NCBI RefSeq assembly: GCF_001662875.1
Contig: NZ_JPVZ01000009.1
Span: 82,085 to 146,084, forward strand
From: Thalassospira tepidiphila MCCC 1A03514
Lineage (GTDB): Bacteria; Pseudomonadota; Alphaproteobacteria; Rhodospirillales; Thalassospiraceae
Direction of reading: 5' to 3'
DNA: 64,000 bases
The notes under the pieces were generated by a model that worked only from the letters and a program-made list of their open reading frames with translations, searched no databases and was not told where the DNA came from. Shown here in pieces: positions 9,475-17,862 of this stretch (position 1 is the first letter of the stretch; each line of letters begins with the position of its first letter). A program made the position numbers and the translations under genes.

Positions 9475-10197
9475 ATGAGCAACACCGCAAAAGCCGTCCC
9501 GGATTTTCCGTCATGGCATCAAACCAATCCGAATGGTGTGTTTTCAGACTGGCTGAAGGCATCCTGCGCGGATAAATGGCATGCGGTAACCCACCATGTC
9601 TTTACCGATGCCTGGGGTGATGCCGCGCTTCCCAAGGCCAATCTTGAAAACTACCTTATTCAGGATCACCGGTTTATTGATCGGTTTGTTGCCCTGCTGG
9701 CCGCGGCCGTATCGCGTGCACCAAGCCTGAAGGATCGCATTCCAGGGTGTCAGTTCCTTGCGCTGGTCACGGGCGAAGAAAACACCTATTTCGAACGATC
9801 CTTTGCCGCCCTTGGCGTATCTGATGATGCACGTGAAAACATGCCAGACTGGCCAGCAACAGCGGCATTCAAGCAACTTATGAAAGACGCCACGGACAGC
9901 AACCGTTACGCCAATATGCTGGCCGTTCTGGCCGTTGCCGAGGGCACCTATCTTGGCTGGGCGGATCGGGTCAACAAGGCCATCGCCAAACGTCCCGAGG
10001 ATTTCTGGTACGCCGAATGGATTGATCTGCATATCGGGGTGTATTTTGAAAGTGTGGTTGCCTATCTGAATAGCCAACTGGATCAGGTCGGACCGTCACT
10101 GTCAGAGGAAGACCGCGCCGAATGCCTGTCCTATTTCACACGTGCAACCGATCTTGAATGTCAATTCTTTGATACGGCATGGGGACCACAAGAATGA
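9475..10197 (+). CDS. tenA: TenA family protein (thiaminase II / aminopyrimidine aminohydrolase type)
   Basis: 240 residues of the all-helical TenA/heme-oxygenase-like fold. Family landmarks include an N-terminal KWHAVTHHVF helix, the LIQDHRFIDRF segment, and TGEENTYFERSF in the middle. Members salvage the thiamin pyrimidine by hydrolysis, though some relatives act elsewhere. ATG 9475 is chosen because AGGAAA lies just upstream; an upstream frame start adds 30 poor residues. The stop overlaps the start of the next gene as ATGA, so the two are translationally coupled. No thiamin riboswitch is visible upstream, so thiamin control is not shown. Confidence 0.85.
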   Translation: MSNTAKAVPDFPSWHQTNPNGVFSDWLKASCADKWHAVTHHVFTDAWGDAALPKANLENYLIQDHRFIDRFVALLAAAVSRAPSLKDRIPGCQFLALVTGEENTYFERSFAALGVSDDARENMPDWPATAAFKQLMKDATDSNRYANMLAVLAVAEGTYLGWADRVNKAIAKRPEDFWYAEWIDLHIGVYFESVVAYLNSQLDQVGPSLSEEDRAECLSYFTRATDLECQFFDTAWGPQE

Positions 10198-10676
10198 TCA
10201 CAATTCGTCCGTTTGCGAACAGTGATGCCAAGGCCTTGGTCGAGATTTACCGACACTCCGTTACGGAAATTGGGCCCAACGCCTATAACCCCGAACAGGT
10301 TGCCGTGTGGGCAAAGCTGCTGCCGACACCGGAACGGTTTATCGAAATCATGACAGATGGTCGGTTCAGTCTGGTCGCGGTTGATGACAATGATCAGGTT
10401 GTCGCATTTGGCGATGTCGAGGCCGATGGCCATATCGGGTTTCTGTATGCCCTGCCCGATTTTGCGGGCAAAGGTATTGTGACAAAGCTGTACGACGCAC
10501 TTGAAGCGCACGCGCGCAAACAGGATATTGGCAAGCTTTATTCCGAAGCCAGTGAATTTGCCAAATCCTTCCTGCTTAAACAGGGCTTTGGCGTTGTGGA
10601 ACGCCGCGATTTCGAAGTCGCTGGCGTACCCATCCACAATTACGCAGTTGAAAAGCGCCTGCGGGCACCACGCTGA
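10194..10676 (+). CDS. GNAT family N-acetyltransferase
   Basis: 160 residues with a recognisable GNAT core: the N-terminal IRPFANSDAKALVEIYRHSV, central beta strands ending in GFLYALPDFAGKGIVTKLYD (acetyl-CoA loop, slightly degenerate), and the C-terminal SEFAKSFLLKQGFGVVERRD. The ATG overlaps the tenA stop by 4 bp. Substrate cannot be read from sequence. Followed directly by a bidirectional terminator. Confidence 0.85.
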   Translation: MITIRPFANSDAKALVEIYRHSVTEIGPNAYNPEQVAVWAKLLPTPERFIEIMTDGRFSLVAVDDNDQVVAFGDVEADGHIGFLYALPDFAGKGIVTKLYDALEAHARKQDIGKLYSEASEFAKSFLLKQGFGVVERRDFEVAGVPIHNYAVEKRLRAPR

Positions 10677-10698
10677 ACCAAATCACTGCATCACACAC

Positions 10699-10728
10699 AA
10701 AAAAAGGCTGCCATCCGGCAGCCTTTTT
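10699..10728. terminator. Bidirectional intrinsic terminator
   Basis: Stem GGCTGCC / GGCAGCC with ATCC loop, flanked by an A-run and a T-run, placed between the GNAT gene and the convergent pcaB stop at 10730. Confidence 0.9.
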
Positions 10729-10729
10729 C

Positions 10730-12067
10730 CTAGTCGCGCAAGCCACGCTTGGCGGCCCCCAAAACACGATCGATAAACACGTCCGACTGCCCGATATAAT
10801 TGACCGGGTTACGGACATGATCCCAATCCACCGGGGCGTCGGTCAGTTTTGGCAATTCATCAAACAGGTTCGATGCGTTTTCTGCCGACTTGGCAATCGC
10901 ATCCTTGACCAGTTTATCCGCGGCATCGCGGCCAAGGTGATCGGCCAGCGCAAATGTTGCGGCCTCTGCCAACATCGCCCCGCGTGACAGCTCGAGGTTT
11001 TCGGCCATGCGGTCTGCATTGATTTTAAGATCCGGCACCATATCAACCGCCTGCGCAAGTGCCGCACCGGTTGCGGTAATGATCTGCGGCAAGGTCAACC
11101 ATTCCAAAAGCCAGCTTGCCCCGCTTCGTTCATGATCATGGAGCTGCGCCTGGGCAAAGGTACCAAGCAGCCCGGCATTGAAGCGGGCCAGTGTCACCAG
11201 CATTTCCGCCTGCACCGGATTTGATTTATGCGGCATGGTCGATGACCCGCCGCCCTTGCCCGGTTGAACCTCAGCAATTTCGGACTGGGCCAGCAGAACC
11301 AAGTCCTGCCCCATCTTGCCAAGTGCGCCGGTTAACGCTGTTAACTGGCTTGCGAAATCAACAAGGACGTCACGCTGCGCATGCCAGGGCATATCAGCAA
11401 GCGGAAGATCAAGTTCCTCGGAAAGGTTGCTTTCGACGTCTGCGGCCTTCACCCCGATCGAGGCCAATGTACCTGCGGCACCGCCAAACGAAATCCGCAA
11501 CAAATCTGATGACAGGCTATCAATCCGGTGATCAATCCGCACAAGCGGTGCGAGCCATCCGGCAGCCTTGAGACCAAAGGTGGTTGGTACAGCCTGTTGG
11601 GATCGCGTCCGCCCGATCATCACCGTTGTGCGATGGGTGTCGGCATGGGCAGAAAGCGCCTTGGCCAATTTACGAATGCGGCGACGAATGATCGCAACCG
11701 CATCGCGCAGCTGCAGGACAAGTGCGCTATCAACCACATCCTGGCTGGTGGCGCCAAAATGAACATAGCGCGCGTCTTCACCGCCAATTTCCGCCTTGAG
11801 CGCCTTAACAAGGGCTGGCACCGGCACACCGGCACTCGCCGTTCCCGCCGCAAGGCTTTCCGGATCGGGCGTAAAATCACGGCAGACTTCGGCGATGCGG
11901 GTGGCACTTTGTTCGGGGATCACACCTGCGCGCGCCTCGGCCGCGGCAAGGGCCGATTCAAAAAGCAGCATGGATGCAATCTGTGCCCGGTCATCAAACA
12001 GGGCCGCGATCTCCGGATCGGAAAACAGATTTCCAAGCAGGGCAGAGTCAAAGGGCGAAACGCTCAT
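10730..12067 (-). CDS. pcaB: 3-carboxy-cis,cis-muconate cycloisomerase
   Basis: Second step after ring cleavage in the protocatechuate pathway: beta-carboxymuconate to gamma-carboxymuconolactone. 445 residues of the fumarase/aspartase superfamily, with HFGATSQD at 103-110 and the signature GKGGGSSTMPHKSNP at 270-284. Length matches bacterial PcaB. It is the last pca gene in the leftward series, but a hairpin with flanking T-runs separates it from pcaF, so it may depend on read-through or on its own promoter in the 145-bp gap. Identity is firm. Confidence 0.95.
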   Translation of the reverse strand: MSVSPFDSALLGNLFSDPEIAALFDDRAQIASMLLFESALAAAEARAGVIPEQSATRIAEVCRDFTPDPESLAAGTASAGVPVPALVKALKAEIGGEDARYVHFGATSQDVVDSALVLQLRDAVAIIRRRIRKLAKALSAHADTHRTTVMIGRTRSQQAVPTTFGLKAAGWLAPLVRIDHRIDSLSSDLLRISFGGAAGTLASIGVKAADVESNLSEELDLPLADMPWHAQRDVLVDFASQLTALTGALGKMGQDLVLLAQSEIAEVQPGKGGGSSTMPHKSNPVQAEMLVTLARFNAGLLGTFAQAQLHDHERSGASWLLEWLTLPQIITATGAALAQAVDMVPDLKINADRMAENLELSRGAMLAEAATFALADHLGRDAADKLVKDAIAKSAENASNLFDELPKLTDAPVDWDHVRNPVNYIGQSDVFIDRVLGAAKRGLRD

Positions 12068-12144
12068 CAGGGTTCATCCACCGTTCAAACAGGTGTGAAA
12101 TCAAGTCGATAGTGTCGCGCCAGCAACCATATTGGTCAATAACG

Positions 12145-12189
12145 CAAAAAGAAGCCCCTGCCCGACAACCGGCACAGGGGCACCTTTTT
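12145..12189. terminator. Intrinsic terminator between pcaF and pcaB
   Basis: Stem GCCCCTG (12154-12160) / CAGGGGC (12175-12181), extended by a CC/GG pair, with A-rich left and T-rich right flanks. It lies downstream of pcaF and upstream of pcaB in the direction of transcription (leftward). Confidence 0.7.
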
Positions 12190-12212
12190 CAAAGATCAAT
12201 CAGCCATCAGCC

Positions 12213-13418
12213 TTAAACAGCTTCAAGCGCAATCGCGATACCCTGACCGACACCAATGCACATGGTTGCCAATGCACGCTTGCCACCAGAACGTTTCATC
12301 TGAAGCGCAGCCGTGCCGGTGATACGTGCACCCGACATACCCAACGGATGACCAAGGGCAATCGCACCACCATTCGGGTTCACACGCGCATCGTCATCGG
12401 CAATGCCAAGATCACGAAGCGTTGCAAGCCCTTGTGAGGCAAAGGCTTCGTTCAGTTCGATCACGTCAAGCTGCTCTGTCGACCAGCCAAGACGCGCGAG
12501 AAGTTTTTTCGATGCCGGTGCCGGGCCAAAGCCCATGATGCGCGGTGCAACACCCGCAGTCGCGCCACCAACAACCCGTGCAATCGGCGTCAGGCCGTAT
12601 TTCTTGACCGCGGCCTCGGATGCGATGATCAGGGCCGCAGCCCCGTCATTGACACCAGATGCGTTGCCAGCCGTAACCGAACCGCCTTCGCGGAACGGGG
12701 TCGGCAGTTTGGCAAGCTTTTCGGCCGTGGTGCCCGGACGTGGATGTTCATCCTTGTCCACGACAATGGCATCGCCTTTGCGCTGCGGAATGGTGACCGG
12801 CGTGATTTCCTCGCCCAGATTACCATTTTCCTGTGCGGCGACCGCCTTGTCCTGCGACCGGGCGGCAAAGGCATCCTGATCTTCGCGGGAAATATTGAAA
12901 TCCTCGGCAACGTTTTCGCCGGTTTCGGGCATGGAATCCACGCCGTACTGTTTCTTCATCACCGGGTTGACAAACCGCCAGCCGATGGTGGTGTCATAAA
13001 TTTCCGCATTGCGCGAAAATGCCGACGTCGCCTTTGGCATGACAAACGGCGCACGCGACATGCTTTCAACGCCACCGGCAATCATCAGTTCGGCTTCGCC
13101 CGATTTGATGGCGCGGGCGGCCATAATGATCGCATCCATGCCCGAACCGCACAGACGGTTGACCGTGGTTCCGGTCACTGTTTCCGGAAGCCCTGCCAAA
13201 AGCGACGACATACGCGCAACGTTGCGGTTGTCTTCACCAGCCTGGTTGGCACAGCCAAAGATGACATCGTCAACAGCGGCAAAATCCAGATCCGGATTGC
13301 GGTCGATCAGCGCCTTAAGCGGAACAGCGCCAAGATCATCGGCGCGCACCTGCGACAGGCTGCCACCAAAGCGGCCAATCGGGGTGCGGATATAATCGCA
13401 AATATATGCGTCAGCCAT
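12213..13418 (-). CDS. pcaF: 3-oxoadipyl-CoA thiolase
   Basis: Final step of the beta-ketoadipate pathway: 3-oxoadipyl-CoA + CoA to succinyl-CoA + acetyl-CoA. 401 residues, typical thiolase: nucleophile Cys90 in NRLCGSGMDAI, the GGAIALGHPLG histidine block and the C-terminal CIGVGQG cysteine. Choice of PcaF over a general acetyl-CoA acetyltransferase follows from the AYICDYIRTPIGRFGG N-terminus and from placement directly after pcaIJ (23-bp gap). Confidence 0.95.
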   Translation of the reverse strand: MADAYICDYIRTPIGRFGGSLSQVRADDLGAVPLKALIDRNPDLDFAAVDDVIFGCANQAGEDNRNVARMSSLLAGLPETVTGTTVNRLCGSGMDAIIMAARAIKSGEAELMIAGGVESMSRAPFVMPKATSAFSRNAEIYDTTIGWRFVNPVMKKQYGVDSMPETGENVAEDFNISREDQDAFAARSQDKAVAAQENGNLGEEITPVTIPQRKGDAIVVDKDEHPRPGTTAEKLAKLPTPFREGGSVTAGNASGVNDGAAALIIASEAAVKKYGLTPIARVVGGATAGVAPRIMGFGPAPASKKLLARLGWSTEQLDVIELNEAFASQGLATLRDLGIADDDARVNPNGGAIALGHPLGMSGARITGTAALQMKRSGGKRALATMCIGVGQGIAIALEAV

Positions 13419-13441
13419 TTCTAAGATCCTTATTATTGCTC

Positions 13442-14215
13442 TTACTGCTGGTCCCCGTGGGCCTTGGCGGTACGAGCATGCAGTTCACGCAGAACCTGCA
13501 ATTCTTTCTCGGACGGGATCGCAGTTTCCGCGACTTCGTCGGCAAACTCAACATCCCAACCGGTATTTTCGATGATTTCTTCGCGGGTTACGCCCGGATG
13601 GATCGAGGTCACAACGAATTGCTTGCCCTCCGGATGCGGTTCCATGATGCAAAGATCGGTGATCAGACGCGACGGCCCCTTGGTATCAACGCCGTACGAT
13701 GCACGATCATTGCCACCCTTGCCGTGACCAAGCGATGTCACGAAATCGATCTTTTCGACAAAGCCACGTTTGCTTTGCTTCATCACCAAAAACACTTCGC
13801 CACAGCTGGTCGCGATTTCCGGCGCACCACCGCCACCCGGCAGACGGACTTTGGGGTTGTCGTAATCGCCGATCACGGTGGTGTTGATGTTGCCGTACTT
13901 GTCAAGCTGGGCCGCACCAAGGAAGCCAACCGAAATCTTGCCACCCTGCAGCCAGTAACGGAACATTTCCGGCACGGCGACGGTGTTCACAGCGGTTTCG
14001 CACAACTCACCATCACCGATCGACAGCGGCAGGACGTCCGGTTTGGTACCAATCGTGCCACTTTCATAAATAAGCGTAATGTCGGGCGCATGGGTCAGGC
14101 GTGCCAAGTTGCACGCAGCCGACGGCATCCCGATGCCAACAAAGCACACATCGTCGTTTTTAAGCGCACGTGCAGCGGATACCGTCATCATTTCAGTCGG
14201 GGTATATTCAACCAT
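13442..14215 (-). CDS. pcaJ: 3-oxoadipate CoA-transferase subunit B
   Basis: Beta subunit of the succinyl-CoA:3-oxoadipate CoA-transferase. 257 residues; the catalytic glutamate is in YESGTIG (Glu51), and GGGGAPEIATSCGEV is the conserved glycine-rich block. It follows pcaI by 14 bp on the same strand, and the two must assemble into one enzyme. Confidence 0.95.
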   Translation of the reverse strand: MVEYTPTEMMTVSAARALKNDDVCFVGIGMPSAACNLARLTHAPDITLIYESGTIGTKPDVLPLSIGDGELCETAVNTVAVPEMFRYWLQGGKISVGFLGAAQLDKYGNINTTVIGDYDNPKVRLPGGGGAPEIATSCGEVFLVMKQSKRGFVEKIDFVTSLGHGKGGNDRASYGVDTKGPSRLITDLCIMEPHPEGKQFVVTSIHPGVTREEIIENTGWDVEFADEVAETAIPSEKELQVLRELHARTAKAHGDQQ

Positions 14216-14229
14216 GATTTTTCCTCCGC

Positions 14230-15084
14230 TTAGCCTTTGTTTGCTTCACGCTTGGCCGCGAAATCTTCGGGACCGCCATTAATGACATGCTCTTCGAGCC
14301 AGGCCTGGAACGTTTCGCGATCACGTGCAATCGGATCCCATGCCTTATAGAACGCGTTGTCGCGCTTATAATATCCTTGGGCGTAGGACGGATGCGCCCC
14401 ACCCGGCACTTCAACAATCGCAGTCACCGCCCAGTTCGGCAGCATGACGGCGTTGGGTGAAATATCGCCGAAATCATCGACGATCTCTTCGACAGTGATG
14501 ATCGATTTTTTAGCGGCCAGAACGGCTTCTTTCTGCACACCGACAATACCTTCAAACAGGACGTCGCCCTTTTTGTTGGCTTTCTGGGCATGCACGACAG
14601 TGACATCCGGGCGGATCGCCGGAACAGCGGCAAGGCTTTCGCCAGTGAATGGGCATTCGATGAACTTGATGTTCGGGTTCACACGCGGCAGTTCCGCCCC
14701 GCGATAGCCCTTGAACACCGCACAAGGCAGGCCAGCCGCACCCGCGTCATAGGCATTTGCCATCGCTGCGTGGCTGTGTTCTTCGATTTCAAGCTTGGTC
14801 GGCCAGCTTTTTTCATAGGCATCGCGCAGACGGTGTAACGAGCCGACACCGGGGTTACCGCCCCAGGAAAAGATCAGCTTCTTGGCACAACCGGCACCGA
14901 TCAACTGATCATAGATCACATCAGGTGTCATGCGGACCAAGGTCAGGTTCTTGATGCCCTGACGGATAATCTCGTGCCCTGCGGCGTGCGGGATCAGATG
15001 GGTAAAGCCTTCCATCGAGATGGTGTCGCCATCCTTAACGCAGGATGCGACGGCCTCTTTAAGCGACATGAAACGTGCAACCAC
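14230..15084 (-). CDS. pcaI: 3-oxoadipate CoA-transferase subunit A
   Basis: Alpha subunit of 3-oxoadipate CoA-transferase, activating 3-oxoadipate with CoA from succinyl-CoA. 284 residues; family features include the N-terminal MSLKEAVASCVKDGDTI and SWGGNPGVGS. This longer alpha subunit type (about 280 residues rather than 220-230) is common in alphaproteobacteria and actinobacteria. It is first of pcaIJF, 137 bp after pcaG, with a strong hairpin in the gap. Confidence 0.94.
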   Translation of the reverse strand: MVARFMSLKEAVASCVKDGDTISMEGFTHLIPHAAGHEIIRQGIKNLTLVRMTPDVIYDQLIGAGCAKKLIFSWGGNPGVGSLHRLRDAYEKSWPTKLEIEEHSHAAMANAYDAGAAGLPCAVFKGYRGAELPRVNPNIKFIECPFTGESLAAVPAIRPDVTVVHAQKANKKGDVLFEGIVGVQKEAVLAAKKSIITVEEIVDDFGDISPNAVMLPNWAVTAIVEVPGGAHPSYAQGYYKRDNAFYKAWDPIARDRETFQAWLEEHVINGGPEDFAAKREANKG

Positions 15085-15160
15085 GGCAAAACTCCTGTGG
15101 CATCAATCCAAAACATTAGAAACGCGGGGCAACTGCCCCGGCAGTGCAGGAAATTCAGGT

Positions 15161-15209
15161 CGATGGCTGCGACCGCCGGCTTTCCCCAAAGCAGCGGACG
15201 CAGCCATCG
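15161..15209 (-). promoter_or_regulatory. Long stem-loop between pcaG and pcaI
   Basis: An 11-bp perfect inverted repeat, CGATGGCTGCG (15161-15171) and CGCAGCCATCG (15199-15209), encloses a 27-nt loop that can itself pair (CCGC/GCGG). A smaller hairpin, GGGGCA-AC-TGCCCC, lies at 15126-15139. No T-run follows, so the pair may act in mRNA processing or partial attenuation between the dioxygenase genes and pcaIJF, not as a simple terminator. Confidence 0.55.
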
Positions 15210-15221
15210 GGCCAGATCGAC

Positions 15222-15809
15222 TTACACGTCGAAGAACACGGTTTCCGCGTCCCCCTGCATGTGAATATCGATCCGGTATTCAATCCCCGTCGGGGTTTCG
15301 ACACGCTTGGCAATCAGGGTGTCGCGACGATCCGCTGGCACCGACTGCAAGACAGGGTCCTTGGCATTCAGATCCGCCTCATCGTCGAAGTAAAAACGGG
15401 TAAAGGCGTGAACCAGCATGCCGCGCATAAAGACGATAACGTTGACAAACGGCGCCTCGGCATCGGCAACAACACCCGGCTTTACCGTATCAAACCAGAA
15501 GCGCAGCTTGGCATCCGTGCCGGTGCCGCAACGGCCAAGCCCGCGGAAACCGGTATCAGCCACATCAATCGGCTTTTCGTTGTAATTGCCGTCGGCGTCG
15601 GCCTGCCAGATTTCGATCATCGCGTCATTGACCGGGTTGCCGTCGCCATCAAAGACGGTACCGGTAATGCGGATATGTTCACCCTTGGCATCCGGGCCGG
15701 CAACGGTCGGATCGGCGATGTCGGTAAAGTCGTATGCGTACTGGCCTGCGGTCAAGCCATAGGCGAAATACGGACCAACCGTCTGAGAGGGGGTTTCACC
15801 ATAAGCCAT
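15222..15809 (-). CDS. pcaG: Protocatechuate 3,4-dioxygenase alpha subunit
   Basis: Alpha subunit of the intradiol ring-cleaving dioxygenase that opens protocatechuate. 195 residues starting with the family's TPSQTVGPYFAYGL, followed by the transthyretin-like beta-sandwich (ITGTVFDGDGNPVNDAMIEIWQ). As usual for alpha subunits it lacks the full set of iron ligands held by PcaH. It follows pcaH by 3 bp. Confidence 0.96.
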   Translation of the reverse strand: MAYGETPSQTVGPYFAYGLTAGQYAYDFTDIADPTVAGPDAKGEHIRITGTVFDGDGNPVNDAMIEIWQADADGNYNEKPIDVADTGFRGLGRCGTGTDAKLRFWFDTVKPGVVADAEAPFVNVIVFMRGMLVHAFTRFYFDDEADLNAKDPVLQSVPADRRDTLIAKRVETPTGIEYRIDIHMQGDAETVFFDV

Positions 15810-15812
15810 GAC

Positions 15813-16514
15813 TTAATTCTCCATCGGGGTGCCGTTGCGTCCACGCAGGACAATGTCGAACTGATAACCAAGGGCAAAGCCCTCCTCGGTCTTGTCGATC
15901 GAGAATTTGGCAATCAGGCGTTCACGGGCTGCTGCGTCCTCGGTGCCAAGGAAAATCGGATCAAGATCAAGCAGCGGATCACCCGGGAAATACATCTGGG
16001 TCACAAGACGGGTGGCAAAACCCGGACCAAACAACGACAGGTGAATATGGTTCGGACGCCACGCATTGAAGTGGTTGCCCCACGGATAGGCCCCCGGCTT
16101 GATGGTATAGAATTTGTAGTTGCCCTGATCATCGGTAAAGCAACGCCCCGACCCGCGGAAGTTCGGATCCAGCGGCGCGTCATGCTGATCGACCTTGTGC
16201 ACGTAACGGCCTGCTGCGTTCGCCTGCCAGACTTCGACCAGGATATTGGGCTGCGGACGACCATCGGTATCCATCACCCGGCCATGCACAACAATGCGTT
16301 CGCCAAGCGGCTCGCCATTGACGACACCGTTCTTGGTCAGATCGAAATCAAGCTCACGCACAGATGCCGGGGCAAAACGCGGACCGGTGCCCTCGGTCAG
16401 TCCCGATTTGATGGCAAGCGGTGCTTGGGTCGGACCACGCAACAGGGTCGATTTGTAACCGGGTGCGATATAGGGGGCGTGGGAGCCCCAGTCACGCGGT
16501 TTAAAGGTGGACAT
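15813..16514 (-). CDS. pcaH: Protocatechuate 3,4-dioxygenase beta subunit
   Basis: Catalytic beta subunit. The non-heme Fe(III) ligands are readable: Tyr104 (AGRYVHK), Tyr143 (KPGAYPW), His156 and His158 (RPNHIHLS). The spacing of 39, 13 and 2 residues is the same as in characterised PcaH. 233 residues, full length. It sits 5 bp after pcaC and 3 bp before pcaG. Confidence 0.97.
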   Translation of the reverse strand: MSTFKPRDWGSHAPYIAPGYKSTLLRGPTQAPLAIKSGLTEGTGPRFAPASVRELDFDLTKNGVVNGEPLGERIVVHGRVMDTDGRPQPNILVEVWQANAAGRYVHKVDQHDAPLDPNFRGSGRCFTDDQGNYKFYTIKPGAYPWGNHFNAWRPNHIHLSLFGPGFATRLVTQMYFPGDPLLDLDPIFLGTEDAAARERLIAKFSIDKTEEGFALGYQFDIVLRGRNGTPMEN

Positions 16515-16519
16515 GAGGC

Positions 16520-16924
16520 TTACTCTCCCTTGGGTGACGCGTCTGATGCCGCGTCGATTTCGGCATAGGTTTGTTTGGCAATGCGGAAGGCCGTATTGGC
16601 GGCGGGAACGCCGGCATAAACCGCAACATGCATCAGGGTTTCACGGATATCATCGCGTGTTGCCCCGGTATTCAAAGTCGCCCGAATATGCATGGCAAGT
16701 TCTTCTTCGTGGCCAAGCCCCGCAAGCAGTGCGATGGTCACGATGGAGCGTTCACGCTTGGTGAAGGCGTCGCTTGTCCAGACACCGTTCCAGACATTCT
16801 CGGTGATATAGCGCTGAAAACCTTCGTCGATTTCCGTAATTTTTTGGGTGGCGCGATCCACATGTGCATCGCCCAAAACGGAACGGCGGGTTTTCATGCC
16901 AACGTCATACCGGCTCTCAGACAA
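16520..16924 (-). CDS. pcaC: 4-carboxymuconolactone decarboxylase
   Basis: Converts 4-carboxymuconolactone to 3-oxoadipate enol-lactone. 134 residues, AhpD-like alpha-helical fold, with the family block NTGATRDDIRETLMHVAVYA. TTG 16924 is the likely start, because AAGGAGAA lies at correct spacing and the reading frame overlaps the pcaD stop by 8 bp; the alternative ATG 16897 has no good ribosome site. A separate pcaC, not fused to pcaD as in actinobacterial pcaL. Confidence 0.95.
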   Translation of the reverse strand: MSESRYDVGMKTRRSVLGDAHVDRATQKITEIDEGFQRYITENVWNGVWTSDAFTKRERSIVTIALLAGLGHEEELAMHIRATLNTGATRDDIRETLMHVAVYAGVPAANTAFRIAKQTYAEIDAASDASPKGE

Positions 16925-17717
16925 GGTTCTTCTCCTTGGTAAATCGGTCGATCAACCGGGTCAGCAATTCCGGGGTTTCGATGCATGGCAAATGCCCGAC
17001 CCCGTCAATCAATTCGAATTCGGCATTGGGGATCATGTCTGCCGTGGCGCGTACCACATCGGGCGGCGTTGCCAGATCTTCCGATCCACAGATACATAAT
17101 GTCGGCACAGCAATTTTTGCCGCCGCATCGCGCAGATCACCATCGCGCAGCGCAATACAGGTCCCGATGTAACCCTCAACCGTGGTACGCACCAGCATGT
17201 CGCGATACATCGCGGTTTCGAGAACCCGTTCCTTGCGGAAGGTCGGCGAAAGCCAGCGTTCCATGATCGCATCGCCCATGGATGCAATCCCGTCGGCCTT
17301 GATCGCCTCGATCCGGGTGTTCCAGCTGTCATAATCGCCAAGCTTGGCGGCGGTATCGCAAAGGATCAGACCCCGCACGCGGTTTGGCACCAGTTCGGTG
17401 ACTTTCTGGGCGATCAGACCGCCAACAGACAGACCGCAAATGATCACTTGATCAAGGCCAAGGTAATCAAGCAACCCGATCAGATCATTGGCATGCAGCG
17501 CGACGTCATAAGGCGCATCACCAATCCCCGACAGGCCATGCCCGCGTTTGTCATAGGTCACGATGTTGAACGTTGAGGAAAGCGCATCAACGACATCATC
17601 CCAGATGCGAAGATCCGTCCCCAGAGAATTTGCAAAGACCAGTGCCGGGCCGTTTTTCGGGCCTGACTGGCTGTAATGAATGTGTGTCCCGTTGACCGGG
17701 GCGACTTGCAGACTCAT
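16917..17717 (-). CDS. pcaD: 3-oxoadipate enol-lactonase
   Basis: Alpha/beta-hydrolase opening 3-oxoadipate enol-lactone. 266 residues from ATG 17717 (ribosome site GGTGGAAA). The nucleophile elbow is GLSVGG (Ser97), with oxyanion-region FANSLGTDLRIWD near residue 28 and a C-terminal catalytic-type His in GVGHLPC. First gene of the leftward pcaDCHG series, divergent from pcaQ across a 145-bp gap that holds a regulatory element. Confidence 0.96.
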   Translation of the reverse strand: MSLQVAPVNGTHIHYSQSGPKNGPALVFANSLGTDLRIWDDVVDALSSTFNIVTYDKRGHGLSGIGDAPYDVALHANDLIGLLDYLGLDQVIICGLSVGGLIAQKVTELVPNRVRGLILCDTAAKLGDYDSWNTRIEAIKADGIASMGDAIMERWLSPTFRKERVLETAMYRDMLVRTTVEGYIGTCIALRDGDLRDAAAKIAVPTLCICGSEDLATPPDVVRATADMIPNAEFELIDGVGHLPCIETPELLTRLIDRFTKEKNLV

Positions 17718-17764
17718 TATCGTTTCCACCCTGCTTGTTTGCACTCACATTCGCAGATGGTTTT

Positions 17765-17812
17765 GGTTATGTAAAATGAGGAATTGCGTAATTTGCATAA
17801 CTATATAATTAT
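17765..17812. promoter_or_regulatory. pcaD/pcaQ intergenic operator candidate
   Basis: A 38-bp element begins GGTTATGTAAAATGA (17765-17779) and ends CATAACT (17796-17802). The same layout occurs in reverse orientation before the TRAP operon at 18811-18848, with the same 24-bp gap between the GGTTATG and CATAAC ends. Overlapping it is a 7-bp perfect dyad, TGCATAA-N8-TTATGCA (17795-17816). It is probably bound by PcaQ. Confidence 0.65.
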
Positions 17813-17862
17813 GCATGAACCAGCCATAAGAACATTCTAAACTGTTGATGTATAGGGCACCC

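Noticed and set aside
15144..16568. 474-codon open frame on the + strand
   Set aside because: Fully antisense to pcaG and pcaH, whose iron ligands and family motifs are clear; it is a by-product of GC-rich codon use.
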